In this document: piece by piece, positions 1 to 6,962 of the stretch | How positions within the stretch are numbered: the stretch's first letter is position 1 | Layout: each line of letters opens with the position of its first letter | Assembly (NCBI GenBank): GCA_947447005.1 | Contig: CANFHO010000006.1 | Location: 1-48,795 of the forward strand | Reading direction: 5' to 3' | DNA from: Chitinophagaceae bacterium | GTDB lineage: Bacteria; Bacteroidota; Bacteroidia; Chitinophagales; Chitinophagaceae | DNA length: 48,795 nucleotides | Notes under the pieces: model-generated | Told to the model about the DNA's origin: nothing | The model's input: the letters and a program-made list of their open reading frames with translations, nothing else | The model's database searches: none | Made by a program: the position numbers and the translations under genes

Positions 1-639
1 CATGGTTTTCAGTATTTGTTTGAATCAGATGACGCAGGCAATACTTGGAGAAGAATCAGCGGAGATTTGACATATAATGATAAAAGCAGAATGGGTAAGA
101 CTCCTTATGCAATCAATCATCAGGCCATTACAGCCATGGATGAATCTCCTCTCAAGAAGGGCTTGTTGTATGTGGGAACAGATGATGGTCGCGTTTGGGT
201 AAGAGATGGAGCTTCCGGAACATTTACAAACATTATGAAAGGTATTCCTCAGAATGCCCATACATCCAGGCTTGTAGCCTCTTCACACAAAGAAGGGCGT
301 GTTTATTTAAGCTTGAGCAATAGAAGGGAAGATGACAACAATGTCTATGTGTATGTATCAGAAGACAAGGGTGCAACCTGGACAAGCATTGCATCTAATT
401 TGCCCAAGGCTCCGGTGAATGTGATCAGGGAAGATGATAAGGATGCAAATAAACTGTATTGCGGAACCGACATGGGAGTATATATCAGTACCAATCGTGG
501 GAAAACCTGGAGTTCATTGCAAGGCAATCTTCCTGCGTCTGTTTCTGTTCAGGATTTGTTCATTCATCCCCGCGACAGGAATGTGGTGATTGCAACGTAT
601 GGGAGAGGGGTCTTTATATTGGAAGGCAATAGGCAATAG
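1..639 (+). CDS. BNR/Asp-box repeat secreted protein, C-terminal part (5' end outside the window)
   Basis: The frame is open from the first base, so the start lies upstream of the window. The visible C-terminal part holds repeated Asp-box-like units (SDDAGNTW, SEDKGATW, STNRGKTW) and ends with YGRGVFIL, typical of the sortilin/VPS10-like seven-bladed propellers of Bacteroidota that are usually annotated as glycosyl hydrolase or BNR-repeat proteins. Such proteins are exported; the substrate is unknown. The last residues (GNRQ) and the TAG stop are written by the first units of the repeat element that follows, so the natural C-terminus may have been replaced by repeat sequence. The family assignment is good; any enzymatic role is open. 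Confidence 0.8.
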   Translation, partial: HGFQYLFESDDAGNTWRRISGDLTYNDKSRMGKTPYAINHQAITAMDESPLKKGLLYVGTDDGRVWVRDGASGTFTNIMKGIPQNAHTSRLVASSHKEGRVYLSLSNRREDDNNVYVYVSEDKGATWTSIASNLPKAPVNVIREDDKDANKLYCGTDMGVYISTNRGKTWSSLQGNLPASVSVQDLFIHPRDRNVVIATYGRGVFILEGNRQ

Positions 640-824
640 GCAGTAGGCAGTAGGCAAGGAGGCAAGGAGGCAAAGAGGCAAGGAGGCAAGGAGGCAAAGA
701 GGCAAGGAGGCAAAGAGGCAAAGAGGCAAAGAGGGGGGCAGCCAGTCTCAGTTCAACAGTTATTGGCTGTTCTTCTCTTTGCCTCTTTGCCTCTTTGCCT
801 CTTTGCCTCTTTGCCTCTCCTTGC
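625..824. repeat. Hairpin repeat element 1 (GGCAATA and GGCAAAGA units)
   Basis: The left arm (about 625-735) starts with 7-bp units GGCAATA/GGCAGTA and then changes to 8-bp units GGCAAGGA/GGCAAAGA. The right arm (about 775-824) is the reverse complement of the 8-bp units. The apex contains CAGCCA (739-744) facing TGGCTG (764-769). The element fills the whole gap between two convergent genes and contains the stop codon of the left gene. Its arms mix two unit types, which suggests recombination between families. Confidence 0.9.
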
Positions 825-826
825 AT

Positions 827-1645
827 TCAAAGAAACAAATCCCCATACAACTGTGCACCGGGCACAACGGAGTAGTGTGATAGATCGGTGATGCCTTCTT
901 TTGCAAGAACATCTTCATCAATGAAAAAATTTCCTGTGCAGGAGGAAGAAGGTTTCTGTAAGATATGGGATGCTGCATCAGCGAGAATTTCTGGCTTTCG
1001 GCTCATGCGCATCAGCATTTCACCTCCCAACAGGTTTTGTACAGCTGCGGTAGCAATGGTGGTGCGAGGCCATAGTGTGTTTGCGGCGATATGGTATGCC
1101 TTCAACTCTTCTGCCAATCCCATGGCAATCATGCTCATGTTGTATTTGCTTATGGTATATGCCACATGATTTCCGAACCATTTTGGATCCATGTTGATGG
1201 GAGGGGAGAGATTGAGTATATGCGGGTTGCTTCCTTTTTTCAGGTAAGGGATACAGTGTTTAGATACCAGGAATGTGCCCCGTACATTGATATCATGCAT
1301 GAGGTCGAAACGCTTGGATTCTGTTTGTTCCGTATTTGTAAGTGAAATGGCAGATGCATTGTTAATGAGGATATCGATGCCCCCAAATTTTTCTACACCT
1401 TGCGCGATGGCGTGGATGATCTGTTCTTCAGAACGGATATCGCATGCAACCGGCAATGCCTTTCCTCCGGCTTCTTCAATCTCTTTGGCTGCGGTATAAA
1501 TGGTTCCTCCCAGCTTCGGATTCTCTTCTACCGATTTGGCCGCGATGATAATATTAGCCCCTTGCTGTGCCAGTTTGATGGCAATGGCTTTTCCTATGCC
1601 TCTGCTTGCACCGGTAATGAAGGCGGTTTTATTCTGAAACAACAT
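827..1645 (-). CDS. Short-chain dehydrogenase, HSDL2-like
   Basis: This is a 272-residue classical SDR with the NAD(P)-binding TGASRGIG motif near residue 11, the NNAS motif near residue 92, and the catalytic YTISK. Long blocks (IIIAAK, GTIYTAAKEIE, GGIDILINNASAISLTNT) match the SDR domain of eukaryotic hydroxysteroid dehydrogenase-like protein 2. The C-terminal sterol-carrier domain of HSDL2 is absent. The substrate is unknown; HSDL2 relatives are linked to lipid metabolism. The gene is transcribed towards repeat element 1 and its stop codon directly abuts that element. It diverges from umuD, with a 147-bp gap. Confidence 0.85.
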   Translation of the reverse strand: MLFQNKTAFITGASRGIGKAIAIKLAQQGANIIIAAKSVEENPKLGGTIYTAAKEIEEAGGKALPVACDIRSEEQIIHAIAQGVEKFGGIDILINNASAISLTNTEQTESKRFDLMHDINVRGTFLVSKHCIPYLKKGSNPHILNLSPPINMDPKWFGNHVAYTISKYNMSMIAMGLAEELKAYHIAANTLWPRTTIATAAVQNLLGGEMLMRMSRKPEILADAASHILQKPSSSCTGNFFIDEDVLAKEGITDLSHYSVVPGAQLYGDLFL

Positions 1646-1751
1646 ATCATGAACAATTTAGAGATGAAGGATGGTCTATTGAATGTACGAAACTTCCTGT
1701 TGTACGGTTCTGTAATTTCTCTCAAAAGAAGTCTTTCATAAATTTTGATTG

Positions 1752-1787
1752 CTAAAATAATTAGTATATTATTGCTAAATAAATTAG
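1752..1787 (+). promoter_or_regulatory. Tandem palindromic operator upstream of umuD
   Basis: Two near-identical 22-23 bp direct repeats (1748-1770 and 1771-1792) each contain the palindrome CTAA-N5-TTAG (1752-1764 and 1775-1787). The second copy ends 6 bp before the ATG of umuD, in the place of a ribosome binding site. This layout suits a repressor site that controls the polymerase V-like operon. The cognate protein cannot be told from the sequence. Confidence 0.55.
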
Positions 1788-1792
1788 TATAT

Positions 1793-2224
1793 ATGGATGG
1801 CGAATTTTTTCAGGGAGCCGTTTATGAAGGCTCCAAACAGTACACACAACAGCAGGTGCGAACCGCCAATGCAACTGGTTTTGGTGCGGCGGCAGACGAT
1901 TATGCAGAACGCGGAATAGATCTCAATGAGCAGTTGATACGCAACAAGCCAGCCACTTTTTTCATGAAGGTGAGAGGCGAGGCAATGGTGGGTGCAGGCA
2001 TCTTTGATGGAGATATGGTGATTGTTGACCGGAGCATCAAACCCGTCAGTGGCCGCATTGTGATAGCGGTCTTGAATGGCGACATGCTTATTCGTCGTTT
2101 TGAAAACCGATTGAATCGCATTCGGTTGGTTCCCGAAACAGATCGCCTCGCAGCCATCGACATCGACCCTTATGCAGAATTCTCCATTTGGGGAGTTGTT
2201 ACGTATGTTATTCACAGATGTTAA
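1793..2224 (+). CDS. umuD: UmuD-like S24 peptidase-fold protein lacking the catalytic dyad
   Basis: The 143-residue protein aligns along the length of E. coli UmuD: TGFGAAADDY corresponds to the cleavage region CGFPSPAADY, then IDLNEQLI, GDMVIVDRS and the C-terminal WGVVTYV. The catalytic serine motif GDSM is GEAM here (codon GCA) and the catalytic lysine (E. coli K97) is arginine in LIRRF. Both dyad residues are therefore missing, and self-cleavage to UmuD' should not occur. I chose the ATG at 1793 because the preceding 48 bases are the direct-repeat operator; an in-frame upstream start would run through it. umuC follows after 98 bp that hold a repeat element. Confidence 0.85.
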   Translation: MDGEFFQGAVYEGSKQYTQQQVRTANATGFGAAADDYAERGIDLNEQLIRNKPATFFMKVRGEAMVGAGIFDGDMVIVDRSIKPVSGRIVIAVLNGDMLIRRFENRLNRIRLVPETDRLAAIDIDPYAEFSIWGVVTYVIHRC

Positions 2225-2230
2225 AAAAAT

Positions 2231-2320
2231 GAAGAGTGAAGAATGAAGAGTGAAGAATGGAACTGAATTAAGTACTCCCCATCTTTCTCTCTTCACTTTT
2301 CTCTTTTCTCTTTTCTCTTC
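2231..2320. repeat. Hairpin repeat element 2 (GAAGAGT/GAAGAAT units) between umuD and umuC
   Basis: The left arm (2231-2259) is four 7-bp units GAAGAGT/GAAGAAT. The right arm (2284-2320) is pyrimidine-rich (CTCTTCACT and TTTTCTC units) and only roughly complementary. It starts 6 bp after the umuD stop and ends just before the umuC ATG, so it occupies almost the whole space between two genes that are normally adjacent or overlapping. Confidence 0.75.
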
Positions 2321-2322
2321 TA

Positions 2323-3618
2323 ATGTACGCCATCATCGACTGTAATAGTTTTTATTGTTCTTGTGAACGACTTTTTCGTCCTGATCTACGGGTGAAACCT
2401 GTTGTTGTGCTCAGCAACAACGACGGGTGTATTATATCCAGAACAGATGAGGCAAAGCAATTGGGCATTGATATGGGTGTGCCATTGTTTGAGAGCCGGG
2501 AAATGTTGAAGCAGCATGATGTAACTGTGTTTTCATCCAATTATCATTTATATGGTGATATGAGCATGCGTGTGATGGATACCCTGCGGTTGTTTACTGA
2601 TCATGCAAGCTATCGTTGTGTAGAAGTATATTCTGTGGATGAGGCTTTTGTATGTGTTGATCATATTCCTGCAGAGGCATTGCAGTCATTCTCTGAAAAA
2701 CTTAGGGATGTGGTGGTGCAATGGACGGGTATCCCTGTATCCATTGGTGTTGGTCCCTCGAAAGTACTGAGCAAGGTGGCAAACAGATTGGCTAAGAAGA
2801 ACAAGGTGAAGACGGGTTGCGTCATGGTGTTGGATACCGAGGATACATTGCAAGATGCTTTGGAAAGAACGGATGTATCTGATTTATGGGGAATTGGCAG
2901 GCGATATTCCAGGAAGTTGAAAGAGATGTATGGTATCAATACGGCATGGCAGTTAAAGCATATGCCACAGGAGTGGGCAAGAAAAAATCTGGGCGGTGTG
3001 GTAGGGGTGAGGATGATCAAGGAACTCAATGGAGAGTCGTGCATACAACTCAAAGATCCGTTGGAAAAAAAGAAGATGATTGCCACCACGCGGATGTTTG
3101 GCAAGCCGGTATTTGAACTTGAATCCTTAAAAGAGGCTGTGGTAACCTATGTTTCGCGGGCTGCGGAGAAGTTGAGACGCCAATATGGGGCAGCAACAGG
3201 TATGGATGTATTTGTGGTCACCAATGGAACAATATCTGGTTCCTACGTCTATGATCCGCAGCACCATCACCGCTATTGCAATCTAACAACGCCAACGGCA
3301 GATACTGCGGTATTGATTAAGACGGCCTTGCCATTGGTGGAATCCTTATACAGGAAAGGCACAAAATATGTCAAGGCCGGCGTTATGCTTACCGGCATTG
3401 TACCGGATGATTCTCTGCAAGGAGATTTGTTTGCAGGTCCTGCGAAGCAGGAAAACAGGGCCCTGATGCAGGTGCTTGATAATATCAATTTTGGAATGCG
3501 CAGTGATATGGTCAAGTTTGCCTCCTCCGGACTCACCCGCAATTGGAAAATGCGTCAGGAGATGCGCAGCAACCGCTTTACTACGAGGTGGGATGAGGTG
3601 TATGAGGTTAAAAAGTAG
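2323..3618 (+). CDS. umuC: Y-family DNA polymerase V catalytic subunit UmuC
   Basis: This is a full-length (431-residue) translesion DNA polymerase. The N-terminus MYAIIDCNSFYCSCERLF and the catalytic block YSVDEAF near residue 107 are typical of UmuC, as are the helix-hairpin-helix region (DLWGIGRRYSRKL) and the little-finger domain. The C-terminus KFASSGLTRNWKMRQE, followed by SNRFTTRWDEV, is the usual UmuC tail. It acts with UmuD in error-prone bypass of lesions during the SOS response. Expression probably depends on the tandem operator before umuD, with transcription running through repeat element 2. Catalytic residues appear intact, in contrast to its UmuD partner. Confidence 0.95.
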   Translation: MYAIIDCNSFYCSCERLFRPDLRVKPVVVLSNNDGCIISRTDEAKQLGIDMGVPLFESREMLKQHDVTVFSSNYHLYGDMSMRVMDTLRLFTDHASYRCVEVYSVDEAFVCVDHIPAEALQSFSEKLRDVVVQWTGIPVSIGVGPSKVLSKVANRLAKKNKVKTGCVMVLDTEDTLQDALERTDVSDLWGIGRRYSRKLKEMYGINTAWQLKHMPQEWARKNLGGVVGVRMIKELNGESCIQLKDPLEKKKMIATTRMFGKPVFELESLKEAVVTYVSRAAEKLRRQYGAATGMDVFVVTNGTISGSYVYDPQHHHRYCNLTTPTADTAVLIKTALPLVESLYRKGTKYVKAGVMLTGIVPDDSLQGDLFAGPAKQENRALMQVLDNINFGMRSDMVKFASSGLTRNWKMRQEMRSNRFTTRWDEVYEVKK

Positions 3619-3626
3619 GATAGGGT

Positions 3627-3792
3627 ACAGGGAATACAAGGGACAAGGCACGAGGCACAGGGCACGAGGAACAGCCAGAGAAAAATTACAAGTTTACTCT
3701 GTATTCCCCGTGCCTTATCACTTTTATTCGGCTGTTCCTCGTGCCCTGTGCCTTGTGCCCCGTGCCTTGTCCCTTGTGCCTTGTATTCCCCG
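3627..3792. repeat. Hairpin repeat element 3 (GGCACGA/GGCACAG units)
   Basis: The left arm (3627-3676) and right arm (3730-3792) are near-perfect reverse complements about 50 bp long, built from 7-bp units such as GGCACGA, GGCACAG and ACAAGGG. The inner ends are GAACAGCC and GGCTGTTC, the same apex seen in elements 1 and 5. A third partial half (TATTCCCCGTGCC) lies in the loop near 3702-3714. The element starts 8 bp after the umuC stop and ends just before the CRP/FNR-like boxes of the next operon. Confidence 0.92.
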
Positions 3793-3805
3793 GCCTTGTC
3801 TTTCA

Positions 3806-3871
3806 TGATTTCCATCATCCACCTCCTTGATATCCATCATAGAATCATATACCCTTGAAAGGCCATTTTTG
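3806..3871 (+). promoter_or_regulatory. Tandem CRP/FNR-like boxes and promoter of the ccoI operon
   Basis: Two perfect TGAT-N4-ATCA boxes lie at 3806-3817 and 3828-3839, with centres 22 bp apart. The likely -7 element CATTTTTG is at 3864-3871. Box centres lie 59.5 and 37.5 bp from the G of TTTG, the geometry of an activator at about -41.5 with a second dimer two helical turns upstream. This promoter would drive the small helical protein gene and ccoI. Confidence 0.65.
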
Positions 3872-3901
3872 CAGAATAGGAAATTTTTTAAAAAACGGGA
3901 T

Positions 3902-4291
3902 ATGGACGGCAGAATACTAGAGCTTTTTATGAAAGAAAATGATGCTTGGGATGATATGATTACCAGGCAAAGTAAGGAAATTCCAGATTTGGAAAAGATG
4001 CTGTCTACGGTAGTTGCAAACAAACCTTTTATCGCAGCGGAGATTCTTTCCAGCCTGGATGTGCTAAAAGGTGAGATGCATCAGCAGGAAACAATCATGG
4101 CCGCCATCAGGGAAGAGTTGGCCATACAACAACGTATCCTGAAGCACGAAACAAAGGAGCATCAGGATGGCTTTGCTGTTGATACACTGCTGAGTCAGAA
4201 TGTATTGAGGGAAAAGATACGTGGAGTTGAAAAAAAGTTCCTGGATTTAAAATGCAATTTCCTGAACTATCTGGCTACCAGCGCATTGTAA
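3902..4291 (+). CDS. Small helical protein of unknown function, first gene of the ccoI operon
   Basis: The 129-residue product is strongly helical and charged, with no signal peptide, membrane segment or cysteine pattern. I chose ATG 3902 because the candidate promoter (-7 at 3864-3871) lies downstream of the farther in-frame start at 3827. It ends 6 bp before ccoI. It resembles the product of 13820-14245: an N-terminal LxxEN block, a central FI-x2-(D/E) helix, and a C-terminal LR-x2-(I/M)-x2-(V/I)-E block ending in NYL or IYL. Both members sit behind CRP/FNR-like promoters next to respiration or stress genes. Function unknown; a regulatory or chaperone-like role is only a guess. Confidence 0.7.
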   Translation: MDGRILELFMKENDAWDDMITRQSKEIPDLEKMLSTVVANKPFIAAEILSSLDVLKGEMHQQETIMAAIREELAIQQRILKHETKEHQDGFAVDTLLSQNVLREKIRGVEKKFLDLKCNFLNYLATSAL

Positions 4292-4297
4292 TTTGAA

Positions 4298-6724
4298 ATG
4301 ATAGTGAAGGCTTATTCTGATTATGTATGTATCCATTGTGGAGAATCTTGTAATGGCAAGATCAACAATGGCATGTATTCTTTCTGTTGTGAAGGATGCA
4401 TGCAGGTATATCTGCTCATCAGTGAAACAGACGTTTGTGATGTAGAGCAAATGCAAAAGCTCGCAGGCATCCGGCCCAAAGGAAGATTTGTGCAAGACAA
4501 ATGGAATTATCTGGATGAGCCCACCATTGCAAGAAAGCTTGTCAATTATCAAGACAGCAAACATACCCATATACAATTCAGTCTTCCTCAAATGCATTGT
4601 TCAAGTTGCATCTGGTTATTGGAACATCTTGGAAGAATCAATGGAGCCGTGGTTTCCAGCAAAGTCGATTTTGATAAAAAAGAAATCGTTGTGGTGTATG
4701 GAACAGATAAGCTGAAGCTGAGTGAACTCGCAGCTTTATTGGATTATATCGGATATCCGCCTGCCGTAAGTTATAAGGATAATGAAAAGAAAGAGACGCA
4801 ACAATCCAATCGGAATGAGATTATACGAATTGGTGTTGCAGGTTTTTGCTTCAGCAATATCATGATGCTCAGCTTTCCGGATTACCTTGCATCAGATGGT
4901 TTGGATGAAAAATTGTTGGAACATGTATTCAGCTATCTTAGTTTGGGATTGGCCATTCCTGTTTTCTTTTATGCAGCATCGCCATTTTTTATTCAGGCTT
5001 GGAAGGGACTTCGGCAAAAATGGCTGAATATCGATAGTCCGATTGCCTTTGCCATTTTGGTTACATTCCTTCGGAGTATATATGAGATTACAACGGATTC
5101 CGGAACAGGTTATCTCGATTCCATGAGTGGTATTGTATTCTTCATGTTGGTAGGAAGGTGGTTTCAATTGAAAACACAAAATGCGGTTTCATTTGAGCGA
5201 GATTACAAATCATATTTCCCGATGAGTACATTGGTGATTAAGGATGGGATGCGACAATACAAAACAATTGATAAACTGGATAAGGGAGATCAGATATTGG
5301 TGAGAAATCAAGAGTTGATACCCGCAGATTCTATCTTGAAAAAAGGCCAAGCGCTCATTGATTATAGTTTTGTTACAGGAGAGAATGAACCTGTGCCCGC
5401 AGTTCAAGGCAGTTTGGTGTATGCAGGAGGAAAGCAGTTGGGGACAGGGATTGAACTGGAAGTAGTGAGGACAGTTTCAACGAGTCATTTAACCAGATTG
5501 TGGAACAATGATGTTTTTCAGCATAATAAAAACAAGGAAGAATCTTTCATTCATCCATGGAGTTATTATTTCAGCATCGGTTTGTTTTCTGTAGCCATCA
5601 TTGCAGCCATATACTGGCAGATGCATGATCCAACCAAAACCTGGAAGGCCATAACATCTGTGTTGATCGTTGCTTGTCCTTGTTCACTTTTATTGTCGGC
5701 AACATTTACTTTCGGAAATCTGATGCGCATTTTTGGTCGGAATGACATGTACCTGAAGAATGCAAATGTGATTGAAAAAATGGGGGATGCAGATGTGGTG
5801 GTATTTGACAAAACGGGAACACTTACGTCCAGCAGTGGTTCAGCCATTCAATATGAAGGTGAGGTATTAACAGAAGAAGAGATGTTGAAAGTGAAGACCA
5901 TTGCACTGCAATCGAATCATCCACTGAGCAAGATCTTATCATCGTGGTCTGAATGGGATTCTTTGAAGGAAACAGATGATATTCATGGTTTCAAGGAAAT
6001 TCCAGGGAAAGGGATGGAGGCAAATATTGGAGGATCCATCATTAAATTGGGTAATCACGGGTATACATGGGAAGAAAGTTTAATTGAATATACCAAGGGC
6101 GAAAGCGATGAGGGTGCAGTTATATATGTCAGTATAGATGGGAAAGCGAAGGGTCGGTTTATATTACAGCAGAAATATAGGGAAGGCGTTTTTGAGGCGA
6201 TATATCAAATCAAAAGAAGTATTGCGGCTATACATGTTTTGAGTGGAGACAATAGCTGGGAGGAGGGTTATTTGCGACATCGATTGGGAAATGATACTAT
6301 TTTAAAATTTGGACAATCGCCACAAGAGAAACTGGAACATATACAATCCTTGCAAAAAAATGGCCACAAGGTTATCATGATTGGTGATGGTTTGAATGAT
6401 GCAGGCGCATTGCAACAAAGTAATGTTGGTATTTCGGTCACTGATCTTTCAAATCATTTTACTCCAGCCTGTGATGCAATTTTATCGGGAAAACAAATGA
6501 GTAAATTAGATGGACTTTTTAATTTGTCAAAAGCAGGAAAAGCCATTGTTGCTGCTAGTTTTGCTTTGTCCATTGTGTATAATATTGTTGGATTATCATT
6601 CGCAACAAAGGCATTGCTATCTCCTTTGGTTGCTGCTATTCTTATGCCAGTCAGCTCCATCAGTATTATTTTATTGGTTACGCTTTTGGGGAATTTGGTT
6701 GCCAGGAGGGAAGCGCTTAAATAG
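4298..6724 (+). CDS. ccoI: Copper-translocating P1B-type ATPase CcoI/FixI
   Basis: This 808-residue ATPase carries an N-terminal cysteine-rich domain (CIHC, CCEGC) and a heavy-metal-associated domain with MHCSSC near residue 100. The membrane metal site ACPCSL, the actuator motif TGE (FVTGENEPV), the phosphorylation motif DKTGTLT and the hinge GDGLNDAGAL follow in order. The combination of an extra N-terminal cysteine domain with CPC is typical of CcoI, which exports copper for CuB assembly of cbb3 oxidase. Its position just upstream of ccoS and the oxidase subunits supports this. The TAG stop overlaps the first unit of repeat element 4. Confidence 0.93.
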   Translation: MIVKAYSDYVCIHCGESCNGKINNGMYSFCCEGCMQVYLLISETDVCDVEQMQKLAGIRPKGRFVQDKWNYLDEPTIARKLVNYQDSKHTHIQFSLPQMHCSSCIWLLEHLGRINGAVVSSKVDFDKKEIVVVYGTDKLKLSELAALLDYIGYPPAVSYKDNEKKETQQSNRNEIIRIGVAGFCFSNIMMLSFPDYLASDGLDEKLLEHVFSYLSLGLAIPVFFYAASPFFIQAWKGLRQKWLNIDSPIAFAILVTFLRSIYEITTDSGTGYLDSMSGIVFFMLVGRWFQLKTQNAVSFERDYKSYFPMSTLVIKDGMRQYKTIDKLDKGDQILVRNQELIPADSILKKGQALIDYSFVTGENEPVPAVQGSLVYAGGKQLGTGIELEVVRTVSTSHLTRLWNNDVFQHNKNKEESFIHPWSYYFSIGLFSVAIIAAIYWQMHDPTKTWKAITSVLIVACPCSLLLSATFTFGNLMRIFGRNDMYLKNANVIEKMGDADVVVFDKTGTLTSSSGSAIQYEGEVLTEEEMLKVKTIALQSNHPLSKILSSWSEWDSLKETDDIHGFKEIPGKGMEANIGGSIIKLGNHGYTWEESLIEYTKGESDEGAVIYVSIDGKAKGRFILQQKYREGVFEAIYQIKRSIAAIHVLSGDNSWEEGYLRHRLGNDTILKFGQSPQEKLEHIQSLQKNGHKVIMIGDGLNDAGALQQSNVGISVTDLSNHFTPACDAILSGKQMSKLDGLFNLSKAGKAIVAASFALSIVYNIVGLSFATKALLSPLVAAILMPVSSISIILLVTLLGNLVARREALK

Positions 6725-6872
6725 GCAATAGGGAATAGGCAATAGGCAGTAGGCAGTAGGGAATAGGCAGTAGTTGGTTGACAAAAGAAGCTTTAATATA
6801 AATAAATTTAATCTATTGCCTACTGCCTATTCCCTTCTGCCTATTGCCTACTGCCTCCTTGCCTCTTTGCCT
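6722..6872. repeat. Hairpin repeat element 4 (GGCAATA/GGCAGTA/GGGAATA units)
   Basis: The left arm (6722-6772) is 7-bp units GGCAATA, GGCAGTA and GGGAATA; the right arm (6812-6872) is their complement and finishes with two 8-bp GGCAAGGA/GGCAAAGA-type units. The AT-rich loop lacks the CAGCC apex. The stop codon of ccoI is the first TAG of the left arm. Mixed 7- and 8-bp units again point to recombination between unit families. Confidence 0.9.
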
Positions 6873-6883
6873 TCCCAATAACA

Positions 6884-6948
6884 TGACCAAAATCATATTC
6901 TCCTCTCAGCTTCGTCATCTCTCTAAAATAACGACGCTCATATTTTTG
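6884..6948 (+). promoter_or_regulatory. CRP/FNR-like box and promoter of the cbb3 structural operon
   Basis: The box TGACCAAAATCA (6884-6895) fits TGA-N6-TCA. A degenerate second box, TCA-N6-TCA, is at 6906-6917, 22 bp downstream. The -7 element TATTTTTG (6941-6948) matches TAnnTTTG exactly. Centres lie 58.5 and 36.5 bp from its G. The ATG of ccoS follows 15 bp later, so the leader is short. Confidence 0.6.
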
Positions 6949-6962
6949 AAAAAATTAAGGTA

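Noticed and set aside
625-824. CRISPR-like array of short repeats
   Set aside because: Units are 7-8 bp, contiguous, without spacers, and form inverted arms; no cas gene is present.
514-978. Minus-strand reading frames across the repeat, with Leu-Ala-Ser-Leu-Pro and similar periodic products
   Set aside because: They are translations of the 8-bp units, vary with unit number, and overlap real genes on both sides.
1784-2296. 170-residue minus-strand frame over umuD
   Set aside because: It is antisense to a clear UmuD homologue and shows no protein-like composition or motif.
3555-4023. Overlapping frames on both strands around repeat element 3
   Set aside because: Both arise from the repeat arms, and the longer ones cover the promoter of the ccoI operon.
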